This document shows, piece by piece, positions 1 through 11,857 of a DNA stretch of 64,000 nt; the stretch's first letter is position 1, and each line of letters opens with the position of its first letter. Under the pieces are notes generated by a model, which did no database searches, was not told where the DNA came from, and saw only the letters and a program-made list of their open reading frames with translations. A program made the translations under genes and the position numbers. Source of the stretch: Hepsetus odoe (Eukaryota > Chordata > Actinopteri > Characiformes > Hepsetidae). Location of the stretch: NCBI GenBank assembly GCA_017165825.1, contig CM029377.1, positions 20,804,700 through 20,868,699 on the forward strand, in the 5' to 3' direction.

Positions 1-41
<41 letters not shown>
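1..41. repeat. (CA)n microsatellite at window edge
   Basis: Uninterrupted CA dinucleotides run from the window edge. A second, purer run lies at 182-244. Arrays of this length are typical of fish genomes and carry no coding meaning; the long translated reading frames across them are artefacts. Confidence 0.97.
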
Positions 42-43
<2 letters not shown>

Positions 44-180
44 CCAGCGGTGGCACCAGAAAGACGTGATAGGAAACGGCCGTTGCTAATTAAATTATCA
101 GAGTGAAAAAATACACATCAAATAAGATTCATGTCCAATGTGCCCTGGAGCAGACACACACACACATACATAAACACATG

Positions 181-181
<1 letters not shown>

Positions 182-244
<63 letters not shown>
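182..244. repeat. (CA)n microsatellite
   Basis: About 31 CA units, flanked on the left by an imperfect CA/CATA tract (153-181). Likely length-polymorphic. Confidence 0.97.
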
Positions 245-246
<2 letters not shown>

Positions 247-349
247 CACAGATAGTTAATATGCCTGAAACAGCTTCACATGCACTTTTGTAGCTCATAA
301 GCAAAAACCTCTCAGATTTATTTTTGACGCTTATTAGAAATAGCAGGCT

Positions 350-985
350 TGGTGCTAATGTTAGCATGCAAATCTGCTGTCTTATTATGCATAAAAACAA
401 CCCAATCAGTACACGTCAACCTATGCACCACCTTGAGTAACTTAAAGATCACATAGCAACCACCCGGAATACCAGTTACAGCTAACAGCCTAGTGAGCAC
501 AATTAATGTCATAGCACCCTCCAAAGGTACTATTGCAAATGTTTAAGAACTACATTTGGTAACATAGAGAACACCTAGCAACCTCCTTCAACACCACATG
601 AACAAACACTTTAAGAAGCACCATTAATATCATAGCAACTAACAAAGGATCGTTTAACAAATGTTAAATGCACCATGTAGCCATCTGGAATACCATAGCA
701 ACCAGCACCTCAGGGAGCAGCGTTTGTATTACAGCGACTTTCAAGGATGCTAGCGCAAATGTTTAGGAACCTCCTTGGATAACACTAAAAATCAACCTAG
801 CAACCTAGCAACCACATAAACTAGCAATCTAGGAAGCTTCGTTAATATCTGGAATACCATAGCATCCAGCACCCTAGGGACCAATATTAGCTCCATCATG
901 ACTACCAAGGATATTAGCGCAAATTTTAGGAACCTTCTTGGTTTACATAAAAAATAACAACCTAGCAACAACCTAGAGTCCCGCA
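350..985. repeat. degenerate tandem repeat rich in CCTAGCAAC
   Basis: Three degenerate units begin near 466, 690 and 853, each opening with GAATACCA and then running through an 'accaaggat' core, 'gcgcaaat', 'ttaggaac' and ending in 'cctagcaacc'. The unit is roughly 160-225 bases. The recurring AGCAAC matches the right half of the RFX X-box (RGYAAC), but no full palindromic X-box is evident. No coding potential is seen. Confidence 0.7.
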
Positions 986-1673
986 CTCAAAGACCATAGA
1001 AATCACTTGGCAAACCAGCAATCATTTCAGGAGCCATTTCCAGAACGTCTCCCAACCAAAACTGAAACACTGGAGGCGAAGTCAGTCCTGGTGTTGAATC
1101 CTGTTGAAATAAATGTAACTTTGTTCTGCATGTCAAAGTGACCAAGTCATTATAGAACATACCTGGGCACCTCTATCTGGTCTTTTAGCGTAAAAAAAAG
1201 TTGAATGTGTCCCGTGTCATCAAAAGGGTAAGGCTTCTCTTCTCAGAGGGTAAAACATTATGGAGAGGCCGATTGTTTTTTCTTTATTTAGCACTCGTCA
1301 CACTCGTCTTCCAAAGAGCACATGGAACCATTGGACATCAGAATAAGTCCTAATGTGCCCTGCAGTGTTGTTTTTAATCTCACTCGCTTCAGTCTGGCAG
1401 CTAATTAACAGCCCTGAGTGGAGTCAAGTGTGTTAAAGTGGACTGGACCCAATAACTCCTGCACTAATTACATTCATTTCTCTTGAAACCTGCTCACTTT
1501 AATTCCTTATTAAGCTCCACTATGTCAACCCGAAGCATTTTCAAAGGCTCTTTTTTCAGCAAAATGTAAAAGTTCAAGCCATTTCTCAGGGAAATGCATG
1601 AATCTGAATGAAGAATTTTACAGAATTCACCAATAAACAGTTGAAAAACAGTATTGAATGAAAACCACAGAGT
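986..1673. other. no gene recognised
   Basis: AT-rich sequence without a convincing open reading frame, repeat or RNA gene that I can name. Confidence 0.5.
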
Positions 1674-1837
1674 CCTCCTGTATGGTCAGTGGAGTCCTGA
1701 AGAAGGAAGCTGGACCTGAAAGAATGTGAAGAAAGAGGGTGAACCTGAAATGGTAGTTAGTAAGAGCTAATGAAGGCAGGTGGACCTGAAGAAGGTAGGT
1801 GCACCTAATGAAGTTAACTAGACCTGAGGAAGGAAGG

Positions 1838-4800
1838 TCAAGTTCAAGTTCAAGTAGGATTTATTGTCATTTCAGCCATATACACAGTACACAGTGAAAC
1901 GAAATAACGTTCCTCCAGGACCCTGGTGCTACACACAAGACAAGACACAACACAAGACAAGACAAGACACAAGACAACATAAGACACAAGACGGGGCAAT
2001 AAGTGCAAGACAAGACAGACAAAAACAGACGGCACGACAGACAGTACAATCATCCGTAGAAGGCTGCAGTGTTGTGGAACAAAGCAGCCCAGATAGATCA
2101 CAGTGTGGCAGTGTGGTGGAGCGGTGTTACTGATAAAGTGCAGGAGTGCAACATGAGATAAATAAATAAATACAGGGTGACAAAGTGGACTGGGTTTAAG
2201 AGTTCAACAAAGTGGACTGGGTTTAAGAGTTCAGATATTGGCGGTTTAGGAGTTCAACAGTCTGATGGCCAGGGGGAAGAAACTATTTCCCATCCTGGAA
2301 GTGGAGGCCCGTATGCTGCGGAACCTTTTTCCGGATGGCAGGAGGGAGAAGAGAGTCTGGGACGGGTGGGAGGGATCATCCACAATGCTGGTTGCTTTGC
2401 GGATGCAGCGAGTGGTGAAAATGTCATGTACAGAGGGCAGAGAGATCCCGATGATCTTCTCAGCTGTTCTCACTACCCGTTGTAGGGACTTGCGGTCTAA
2501 GACGTTGCAGTTCCCGTACCAGGCAGTAATGCAGCCGCTCAGGATGCTCTCAATGGTTCCTCTGTAAAAGAAGGTGAGGATGGAAGGTGGGAGATGGGCT
2601 TTCCTCAGTCTGCGCAGGAAGTAGAGACGCTGTTGGGCTTTCTTTGTGATGGAGCTGGTGTTGAGGGACCACGTGAGGTTGTGAGTGATGTGAACACCAA
2701 GAAACTTGCTGCTCTGGACCATCTCCACAGGTGAGGTGTTGATGATAAGTGGAGTGTGGTCCCGACGTGATCTCCTGAAGTCAACAACCATCTCTTTAGT
2801 CTTGTCGACGTTCAGAGACAGGTTGTTCTGCACCAGTCCGTCAGCTCTTGTATCTCCTCTCTGTAAGCTGCCTCGTCTCCACCGCTGATCAGACCCACCA
2901 CGGTTGTATCATCAGCGAAGCTGTGCTTGGCTGCACAGTCGTAGGTCATCAGTGTGAACAGCAGTGGGCTGAGCACACAGCCCTGCGGGGCTCCTGTGCT
3001 CCAGTGTGATGAGCAGATGTTAGAGATGCTGCTGCTGATCCTGACTGACTGGGTCTCCCAGTCAGGAAGTCAGGATCCAGTTACAGAGGGGTGTTCAGAC
3101 AACAGCCTCTGACTTCTCACTCAGGTGCTGTGAGGATGATGAGTGAATGCTGAACTGTAGTCGATGGGCAGCATTCTAAGCATGTAACTGTCCTTTCTGT
3201 CAGATGAAAGGGCCAGATGGAGGTAGTGGAGATTGCATGAATCCGTTGGCCGGTTGGGACGATCGCAAACTGCAGGGGTCTAGTGAGGAGGATCTGGGAC
3301 CCAGTGTGCCCCTCATGACCAGCCTCTCAAGCACTTCGCGATGATGGGTGTGAGTCACGACGGGACGTAGTCATTGAGGCAGAGATAGATGGTTCTTTGG
3401 CACTGGAATGATGCTAGGTGGTCTTAGGCACCTTGGAATAACAGTGGTGCTCAGAAGGTGGTAGAGAGATGTCAGTAAGGAACATCCTTGGCTGTTCTGC
3501 ACACATCCTCTGGGCCACACAACCTTGGATATTGTCTGGACGGCAGCTTTCCGTGGGTTGACTCTGAGAAGAGATCTTCTCACCTCGGCTGTGGTCAGAC
3601 AGAGAGTCTGGTCGTTCGGAGGAGGGGTGGTCTTCCTCATTTCTCGTATCGTTCACTGCATCAAACCGTGCGTAGAAGTGGTTCAGCGCATCTGGGAGGA
3701 GGGTCACCGTCACAGGCAGGTGCAGATGTCCCTGTAGTTGGTGAGGAGCCTGGATGCCCCTGCATCGCCCGGCGATGTCACGGTGTTTGAGTGGCCATGG
3801 ATTCTCTCTCAGTGTTTCAAGCCCGCCCGCTCTGATGGCCCGAGACAGGTTTGCCCTTGCTTTTCTTAGGGCGGCCTCGTCTCCTGACTTGAAGGCCTTG
3901 TCTCGGGTTCTCAGGAGTCTATACGCTCTGCGGTCCATCCCTTAGCTTCTGGTTAGATGATGCTGATGAACTTGGAGACAGTAGCATCCTCAATGCACTT
4001 GCTGAGTGTGGCCGGTCACTGAAGCTGTACTCCTCCAGTTGATGGAGTCACCGTGGGATTGCAGCCTCCCCTAAACATTTCCCAGTCGGTGCGTTCAAAG
4101 CAGTCTGAAGGCAGAGATGTCCCTGTAGGCCAGGTCTTTACTTGCTTCAGGGTGGGTCTCAGCGACCTGACGATGGAGTCTGTACGCTGGGATCAGCAGC
4201 ACAGAGATGTGGTCTGAGTGTCCGAGGAGGTGGGGCGGGGCTCCACGCTCTGTCTGCAACGTCGTAGGTTTGTGTAAACACAGTCAGCGTGTTTTCCCCC
4301 TCGTTGCAAAGTTCACATGTTGAGGGTGATTTGGGAAAACTGGCCGCAGAGATTTGCAAGGTTGAAATCTCCGGCAACAATAAACAATCCGTCACAGGTG
4401 ATAGTTTTGGAGTCGCCCCAGTAATTCCATAAAGTTCAGCCAGTGGCGCTGTTAACATTAAGCTGTTAAGCGCTAGCTAGATGGAATATGAACGCCCGTA
4501 ATAAACGCAGAGAACTCCTGGGTAAATAAAGGAACGGTCTGCACCTGACTGTCAGCACCTCCAGCAGTGTCGAACGGTGTGCAGAGACCAACACAGCGTT
4601 GTACACCGTGTGTGTTTATAAACACACAGCCCCCTCCTTGAGTCTTCGGACAGAGCGGAGTTTCTGTCGCCGCAGAAACGCGGAGAGTCCGGCGGGATTG
4701 GATAAGCGGTGTCGGGCGCTGTGCTGACATATCTCCGTAAAAACAAAAACACAGCAGTCTCTATACTCACGCTGGGTGTTCAGCTGGAGTTATACAGTCA

Positions 4801-5215
4801 GTTTATTATCCAGGAGCGGACATTGGCAGACCGAATGAGATAGCGATGCGGCTAGCGTTGCTAACTAGCTGAAACCCGGACCCCAGCACACGCTTGCCCA
4901 GCGTTTCCTGCTTCCTCTCACACAGCTTCTGTCCTCAGTCGGCCCAGAGTTCCAGCCCAGCGATCTAAGGACTGAAGGCCTGGTCTTCTCAGCACGCCGA
5001 GCTCCGTGGCGTTGTTAGATCGCTGGAAGCTGAATCCTCACGGTCCTGAACTCCAGCAGTGTTTGGCGGTTAGAATTGCGGGCATTCACAGATGTATGAT
5101 GCTCATGTGCAAATCTTATGGTGAAAAGTAGTCAGATGAAGACTTTTAACAGACTTTGCGTACCAAAGTTTGGACGGGCGGCCGCTGCGTGTTACCGCAC
5201 CGCCATCTTGGATCA
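1838..5215 (-). mobile_element. LINE family 1, near full-length copy 1
   Basis: Non-LTR retrotransposon on the minus strand. Its 5' end is the 'caagatggcggtgcgg'-like sequence (complement near 5190-5215) and its 3' end carries a CTTGA/TTGAA-type repeated tail at 1838-1855. Decayed endonuclease sequence lies around 4159-4770 and a long reverse-transcriptase C-terminal frame at 2246-2833, with EMVVDFRR, FLGVHIT and RTAEKIIG. The RTE-unlike layout, short tail repeats and these motifs fit the L2/CR1/Rex group; the exact clade is inference. Frameshifts and stops throughout make it dead. It interrupts a minisatellite. Confidence 0.88.
2246..2833 (-). pseudogene. LINE family 1 reverse-transcriptase C-terminal fragment
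   Basis: The longest open part of the LINE copy, 195 codons, beginning downstream of the palm domain in the NNLSLNVDKTKEMVVDFRR segment and running through the FLGVHIT thumb region to the RMGNSFFPLAIRLLNS terminus typical of fish L2-like ORF2 proteins. The catalytic YADD box is not in this open segment. The same region is found at 41338-41940 (plus) and decayed at 11866-12790 (minus). It belongs to the LINE, not to a host gene. Confidence 0.85.
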
Positions 5216-5535
5216 GACAGGTGAGCCTGAAAGTTAGTTGGTCCTAATGAAGGCTGGTGGACCTGGAAAAGGTAGATGGACCCTAAAGAGAAAGAGGTAG
5301 ACCTGAAAAGTTAGTTGGACCCTAATGAAGGCTGGTGGACCTGAGAAAGGTAGATGGACCTAAAAAAGCAAGGCTGAGCTGAAAATGTAACTGGATCCAA
5401 AGAAAGAAAATGAATGGAAGGATGGCACTAAAGGAGGAGGAGGACCTGAAGAAGGAAGGTGGACATGTAAAGGTAGTAGAAGACAGAAAGTTAACCTAAT
5501 GAGGGCAGGTAGACCTGAAAAGGCTGAGCTGCTAT

Positions 5536-6650
5536 AATTGGGTTACAGAGCACTCCTTGAATCTGATGACTAAGAGGAGCCTACAATAGAAACCCAGGAG
5601 TCTGTGGAGTGCCACTGGAGAACCATTGCTGTGCCAACCCACCAAACCTGCCAAGCTGTGGCATCCACCAAACAAGCAGAAGTAGACCCTTCCAGAGTCC
5701 AGTCCATAGCTTAGGCGGGAATCCATTTGGGGGGCAGGTGATGAAATACGCTCAATGAAAATTGAATCCAGTATCTTCAAACGTTCCAGCATTTTATAGC
5801 AGACTGTAGAGAAAGCAGTGCTAACTTCAAATTGATTAAATCATCTTTTTTGGACTAGATGTTTTGGAAACATGCAAATGAGACATTAGCTAGTTCGATA
5901 TGCATGTTAAAAAAAACACAGCATTATTGCAAAAAATGAAGATGAAATGTCCATCGCTTTGTGGAAATATGGACCACAAATAAATTTTCTGACCATTTTT
6001 AGTACCAAAAAAAAAGGATCTGCAGCTCTAGGTGGTTGTTAGCTCTTTGGGATAAATCTTCAGAGGGTGGTGCGGAATGTTGGTGGAAAATCTTTCTGCT
6101 TTCATACTGCTTCCTGTTTATAGCACAGTAATAAGAGGTCCCCATTTTCCAAGGGTTTGAAAGTTTAGAGGGTTGAGTATTTTGAGTTTTCAGTCTAGCT
6201 GAGGAACAATGGCTCCTAGATACCTTGAGCAACAGCAACGGCTCCAACTGCGACAGAGTCCTGAAGAGCATCTGGAGACACAAGTTTTTTTGGAGTATGA
6301 CTCCTAAATAACACAGCAAATCAAGGGTGACTATCAAGACATCTCAGACTAAGGCTTAACTCCTTATGTTAAATAAATGGTCTGCAGTGTCCAGCAGAAA
6401 CTGAGAGACGGTGTTGCCATGATTGGTCCCTTCAACTGCAACCACTAAGGAAAGGGTGGTAGCGTGTCAAGATTGGTGAATGTGACTGGGAAGCAAACAA
6501 GATGCAAGTTCTCTGCCAGTCTGATGCCTTGGCTTGAGTCCATGGACCAATCAGAGGACTGAGTTTGGGGAAGTTCAAGAGATGGACCCCATTCTCTCAT
6601 CTATAGATTCGATTAAATTCTACAAGTTCGGAAGTTCAAGCCTAGGTTTG
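5536..6650. other. no gene recognised
   Basis: Unique-looking sequence with only short shadow frames, including 5532-5792 and 5999-6337 on the minus strand. No domain, splice-consistent exon set or known repeat was recognised. Confidence 0.45.
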
Positions 6651-6850
6651 TTCTAGAGCGTCCATGTTCTTCCTGAGTGGGTTTCCTACAGGAGATCAGG
6701 TTTCCTCCAAAGGTCCAGAAACTTCAGGTGGAGGGATAACTGCCTCCTATGGGTGCCATGGAGTGGAGACTTGTCCAGGATGAGTGCTGGGTTAGGCTCC
6801 AGCTACCTGCAAGCCTGGAAAAACATCTCAGAGAATAGATGGATGGAGGT
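6650..6850 (+). mobile_element. decayed SINE with 'atggatgg' tail
   Basis: 'tttcctccaaaggtccag', 'gacttgtccaggatgag', 'gctgggttaggctccag' and a terminal 'agatggatgg' match the body and tail order of the better-preserved SINE at 62305-62615. Old, diverged copy. Confidence 0.6.
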
Positions 6851-7059
6851 GTTTATATATGAATTATTGCTTAATAAATTAATGAACTGTGTTTTAAAGA
6901 TAAAGGATAAGCATTTTCTGAAGAAATGGAGCAGAAAAATAGATGTCAATGACTCACTATTTAATATTTTAAGCTTCATCAAACAGATGTATCTTTTGCC
7001 CTCAAGTCAAAACATGGAAGTCTTTTCTGAGGTGATGGAAAACACCTCTCATCTTCAAG

Positions 7060-7115
7060 CTAACTGTGAGAAGCTGTTTGGATAAAAGCATTTGCTAGTT
7101 GACTAATTGCAAAAT
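7060..7115 (+). mobile_element. SINE 3'-end fragment
   Basis: 'tggataaaagcatttgcta' followed by 'gttgactaattgca' resembles the widespread teleost SINE tail (gataag-agcgtctgctaaatg type). Only the tail is left. Confidence 0.6.
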
Positions 7116-9072
7116 TAAACATACAGGGCCTCCTCTGGCTGGAAACATAGAGTGACTAATGTAGACCAACCTCGGTATTTAATGCCAGACCACCATGGTG
7201 AGATCTTGCTGTTGAAGAATTCATAGTCCTTCTCCAGGAATTTGAGGTGCAGTGCATGTTCCCTGAGGCGTCACCCTGGGTCACCCTGACCTCACGGGCT
7301 GGCTTCTAGGATGAATCTAGGATTCCAAGATGCCCTCCCCAGGTCTCACAAAGGAGCGAGTTCCAGACTGTCACTGAAAGATCTGGCATCCGGATGGGTG
7401 GTTCAAAGGGAGCAAGCCAGGCATTCCTTTGGGAGCACAGTGGGATTTGTCAGCAGAGAACACTGTGGAGGTGATGATGATTACTGGTGCATCAGCACCA
7501 TGCAGTCTGGGGTGACGGTGTGTCAGCATGGTTCTTCAGCTCAGCTGGTGATTGTTCCCTCATTTCCTCCTGCGGCGTTCAGCTCCTTGCTGACCTTAGG
7601 AGAGAGCTCAGAATGTTGCTCCAGGGTGCAATAATCTGGCTGACAGTGGACTGCGAAGGAGTTGAGTCCAGGGATAGGTTGTCTTATATGGTCCAGGGAA
7701 ATGTATTATAATTAACAGCACTGGAGGAGACCTGCAAGTGTGTCTTGTGCCACATTGACCATAGATGGCAGATGGATCAATTCTGGGTTTTCTTCTCTTA
7801 GCGCCATGTATTCATTGAGAGTCAGCAGCTGTAGGATCTAGATCTTCATGGATTGTATCTGCCGGAGGGTCATCCTTCGATGGTCACTCTCTCCACTCCC
7901 AAACACACCATCATTCAAACAACATTTAAGACTATTTAGTCTTCAACCATTGCCTATTTAAACCTCACAAATACTCCTTTCTTTGCTGATTGTAAAGTTC
8001 TGGATAGGTTCAGTCATGGTTTCTGGTGCTTGTCTTCGGGGAAGACGTGACACAAAGGACACTGGCACTGTTCAGCTTGGCTATTTGACATTTAACTTCT
8101 TTTTCTGGGACATTCTTACCTCTCGACAAAACTAAAGTGGAAGGCGCTGGATTACTGGAATATGTCAGCAACATTATGTGCCACTGGTAAAAGAACTGTC
8201 AGCACTACAAAAATGCTAATTTGACTCAAGTTGGAAACACTCAGCGAGTCAAATGTTAGCGGTTAGCTTTCCTAGTCTTAATTTCTGTCCACAAAAACTT
8301 GAAATAGACCAAATCAAGCATTTAGGACGCTTGCTGAGCAGCACTGGTTTTGTAAACCTAACCCCATACAACTGTTTCCGGGAACCAGGGATTGGTTACT
8401 TTGCTCAGCCTAATGGTCTGAAGTCTGTCAACAAACATCCTGGGTAAAGAAAACATGTGACAAGGTTGACATCCATGGAAGAAGGCCCTCTTGGATGGAG
8501 AGCAGCCATTCGGATACCTAAACAAACTCTGAACATGCTGCAGTCTGGAGACGTCACCCAAGTTTGCTATTTCTGAAGGCCATCTCTAAAGCAGAAACTC
8601 ATTCCTGGCCTGCTTTCTCCTCTTCCTCGCGCCCTGAGAAACCTGCCTTCACGGCTCTGCCGCGGTGAGATGCAGGAAGGCTGGACTGCTGCTGCACCCT
8701 GCTGGACAGGAGAGGAAAATGCACTGCATCATCAACCAGTACACTTGTAATCTTCACTACATTGAAGCAAAAAAAGGGGATGGGATGGTGGAAAGACAGT
8801 GGATACAACAGATTGTCAGGATCCCTCATTTCTCAAGGTCTGCCATTTCCATCCCATTTGCAAATTTGCAACTTTAACTTTTCCTCATCATTCTGTTTTT
8901 CACTTTATTTTCTGTATTTACAAAGTATTTAACTCTGTATTATTTATTTATCTCCAGTTATATTTAAATTGTTTTCCCCCATGCAATGGCTATACTTACT
9001 CCGTACATATTTTCACATTTAGTTACATATTTTCTGTTTGTTTGGTATTTTTTTTAAGTATTGTATGCTTTT
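7116..9072. other. no gene recognised (longest frame 7311-7634)
   Basis: A 107-codon plus-strand frame at 7311-7634 is the longest here. It shows no domain, signal peptide or conserved motif I recognise, and no exon partners. The remainder (7635-9072) is AT-rich with no supportable feature. Treated as noncoding or an unidentified old repeat. Confidence 0.4.
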
Positions 9073-9074
9073 TT

Positions 9075-9194
9075 ATCCATCCATCCATCCATTTTCTGCG
9101 CTTGTCCCAAGCGGGTCGCAGGGGAGTGCTGATGTCAACCAGCACAGGGCGAGGCAGGGACAGCACCCTGGACAGGTTGCAGCCATCGTGGGGA

Positions 9195-9196
<2 letters not shown>
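9075..9196 (-). mobile_element. 'atggatgg'-tailed SINE 3' body
   Basis: Begins with (atcc)n and 'attttctgcgcttgtccc', then 'gcaccctggacaggttgc'. This is the complement of the 'gacctgtccagggtgc ... gacaagcggcagaaaatggatgg' body seen at 41943-42069 and 46390-46502. Similar pieces sit at 15560-15665 (minus). Confidence 0.8.

Positions 9197-9234
<38 letters not shown>
9197..9234. repeat. (ATA)n microsatellite
   Basis: About 12 ATA trinucleotides immediately after the SINE fragment. Confidence 0.95.
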
Positions 9235-9236
<2 letters not shown>

Positions 9237-9398
9237 CATTAATTAATAAATACATCAGCGGAGGCTGTCTCTCAACTGTGAACTGCTTTGTATTTGATTG
9301 CTTACCTTCAGAATAGAAAGTGTCACTAAATGTGAGTATAAAATTAAAAAATTGTATAATACTCAGCTTAGAATTGTTCTAATATGATGTACTGTATG

Positions 9399-9645
9399 AA
9401 AGTGACAACCCTTGTCATTGCAAGGTCATGGCACAGCACACATGAACCACAACGAATTGGACCTCTACATTTTAACCTTGCACCTCAAACCCGTGCAGCA
9501 GTGGGCAGCTATTAGCGTCGAGGAGCAGTGATGGGGACGGTACCTTGCTCAAGGGTACCTCAGGGCAACCTATTGGGAAAGGGTTTGAACCCCTGATCCT
9601 CCAATCATGCTGCTAACGCCCTAACCGCTAGGCCACCGATGCCCC
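9399..9645 (-). mobile_element. tRNA-derived SINE
   Basis: Read on the minus strand it starts with a tRNA-like head: A box in 'tggcctagcggttagggcg' and B box near 'ggttcaaaccc' at 9575-9645, then a body with 'aggtacccttgagcaaggt' and 'gctgcccactgctgcacgg'. It ends in 'gggttgtcactttca' near 9399. Other copies: 9957-10113, 30695-30951 (minus), 46267-46390 and pieces at 16325-16362, 38640-38770, 50585-50676 and 63049-63212. Confidence 0.88.
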
Positions 9646-9956
9646 ATATAATACTGTATATTAAATATTAACCATTAATCATTTGTTTGGCTAGTTCATT
9701 TTAGCTGCTTCTGAACAAAATCAACTTTCTTTGTTCATGTCAGTTTTTCTGTAAATATTAGAGCAAATGTTTATATCTGACCCATAGTTCACCCTGCTCC
9801 ATGATCTATATGCTCTGGCACTTTGTTGGAAAAGGCCTTATGATGCCAGTCTAGCCAGGTACCTTAAAGCTGGAAGCAGAGAGATGGCTGTATGCTTTTT
9901 ATTTTAGTATTATACGTATATTATAGAAAATTCATATTTTGGTACAGATTTAAGCA

Positions 9957-10113
9957 ACTCAAACCCGTGCAGCAGTGGGCAGCTAGTGAAAGCGCCCGGG
10001 GAGCAGTGATGGGGACAGTACCTTGCTCAAGGGTACCTCAGGGCAACCTATTGGGAAGGGGTTTGAACCCCTGATCCTCCGATCATGCGGCTAACGCCTA
10101 ACCGCTAGGCCCA
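9957..10113 (-). mobile_element. tRNA-derived SINE, partial
   Basis: Same family as 9399-9645, holding the head and central body (complement of 'ctcaagggtacctcagggc' at 10026) but lacking the 3' third. Confidence 0.85.
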
Positions 10114-10362
10114 CACGCTGTATGCACGGTGAAATCAATCCGTAAATCTGATCGATCTATAATTGGCACTTGTTATGTGAGCTACTTATTAAATGTAGTC
10201 AAGTGTTACAAGGTTCCCACTCATGATAATTTACCAGCTTTTTCTTGATGGAAAAGTTGAATATTGAACAATAATGAGGCCGCCTTTGAGCTAAGCTTTG
10301 TTAAGCCTATCTTTAAGACCCATCTTTAACAAAATTTAAGCAAACTTCTCTCTCTATATACA

Positions 10363-10830
10363 GTACTGTGCAAAAGTTTTAGGCAGGTGTGGAAAAAATG
10401 CTGTAAACAAAGAATGCTTTCAGAAATATAAATAATGATTGTTTATTTTTATCAATTTACAAAATGCAAAGTGAGCGAACAAAAGAAAAATCCAAATCAA
10501 ATCAATATTTGGTGTTACAACCTTTTGCCTTCAAACCAGTATCAATTCTTCTGGCCCCACAGAGCCCTGATCTCAACATCATCCAGTGTGTCTGGATTAC
10601 ATGAAGAGACAGAAGGATGTGAGAAGCCTACATCCACAGAAGATCTGTAGTTAGTTCTCCAAGATGTTTGGAACAGCCTACCAGGCAGTTCCTTCAAAAA
10701 CTGTGTGCAAGTGTACCTAGAGAAAGGAATTGATGCTGTTTTGAAGGCAAGGGTGAGGAAATCACACAAATATTGACCCCAAATTTAATTTCTCTTTTGT
10801 TCATTCCACTACATTTTGATTGATCGGTCC
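10363..10830 (+). mobile_element. Tc1-like DNA transposon relic
   Basis: Starts with the terminal-repeat signature 'tactgtgcaaaagttttagg' and then jumps to a decayed transposase C-terminus near 10550, where one frame reads PQSPDLNIIQ, matching the Tc1 SPDLNPIE box with its last catalytic residue region. The N-terminal DNA-binding part is missing, so this is an internally deleted, inactive copy. Confidence 0.75.
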
Positions 10831-11060
10831 GGGGGCAGCAATTTTGCAGCGTGTCAACCGCGACAGTCCTACAGCATCCAGAGCGAGGAACTCTGGCGGA
10901 TCTCGTCCACCCGGGCCCCTGCCACCACCAAGGAGCTTTTGACCACCTCGCCTTCGGCCGAGAGATGGAAGAGTCCACCTCTAAGTCCCCAGGCTCTGCT
11001 TCCTCATCGGAAGGCATGTTGGTGGAATTAACGAGGTCTTCGACGTATTCAGCCGACTGA
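10831..11060. other. GC-rich island of unknown nature
   Basis: Base composition rises sharply compared with both sides. Both strands are open here (70 codons plus at 10851-11060; 107 codons minus at 10694-11017), with Ser/Pro/Glu-rich translations. I recognise no domain. It may be a piece of a retroelement gag or an exon of an unrelated gene; neither can be shown. Confidence 0.3.
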
Positions 11061-11154
11061 TCTCTATTTTACTATAGAGAAAGTGGACAGATAGTTCCAG
11101 TGATAATCAGGTCTAGAAACAAAAAGAGTTTAATTCTAACCAGCTTTAAAGTCA

Positions 11155-11850
11155 ATATTCACTACCACCACCATTATTCTTCAGCCCAGTCTCAAGTCTC
11201 TTAGGCGAGATTTCATTTCTTTTGCACAGAATGTTGTAATAGTTAAAAAAGGAAGAACCTTTTAGATCTTGCTAGAAGTTACTTCACAAGCCCAAGCAAC
11301 ACCCTCCCACACTCAGAGCATCATCACACAAGAGGAAACCTACAAACAAATTTTGTAGGTTACATCCAGTCATAATGTTGGGTCGCTGTGATCTAGGAAG
11401 TAGATAACGTAGTGGTTTTACAGGTAAAAAGTGAACATTATTTTCTGCCTTCTGCCTGGCAGAGGATGACATTTAAAAAATGTAAATTAAAGAGAATATA
11501 ACCAAGTTAATCTACTTTAAAGGTGAACTTGGATCCTGACATTCTTGCAGGAAAAGCAACAGGTTGCCAAGTGTCTGAAGATATGCTGTCTAAATATATG
11601 GTATGACCACCGTTATCCTTCAGCACAGCCTGAAGTCTCTTAGATGAGATGTTTTTTCTTTTGCACAGAACTGTACTCTTGCAAGACGTTACCACACAAG
11701 CCCAAGCCACACCCTCCCACACACGAACCATTGTCATGGAAGAGGAAACCCACAAATATGTTGTGTGGGATACATTTAGTCGTGAGGTCAGGTCTAAGCT
11801 ATGATCTAGAAGAGGTAGATAACTTATGCTTTACTGGTAAGATGCAAAAA
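11155..11850. repeat. diverged tandem duplication (about 0.4 kb unit)
   Basis: Unit 1 (about 11155-11435) and unit 2 (about 11585-11850) share 'attcttcagc-cag-ct', 'aagtctcttag-gag', 'ttttgcacagaa', 'acaagcccaagc-acaccctcccacac', 'gaggaaacc-acaaa' and 'gtagataac' in the same order. A shorter relative begins at about 48115. It is probably an old transposon, since the opening resembles the Tc1-associated sequence at 48115-48400. No coding frame is conserved. Confidence 0.65.
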
Positions 11851-11857
11851 CTACAAT

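Larger units (their letters stand above)
1674..5535. repeat. 'gacctgaa' minisatellite split by a LINE
   Basis: Imperfect units containing 'ggtggacctgaagaagg', 'cctaatgaaggc' and 'gtagatggaccta' fill 1674-1837 and resume at 5216-5535. The gap between the halves is exactly one LINE, so the array was continuous before that insertion. Purine-rich on the plus strand; not coding. Confidence 0.8.
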
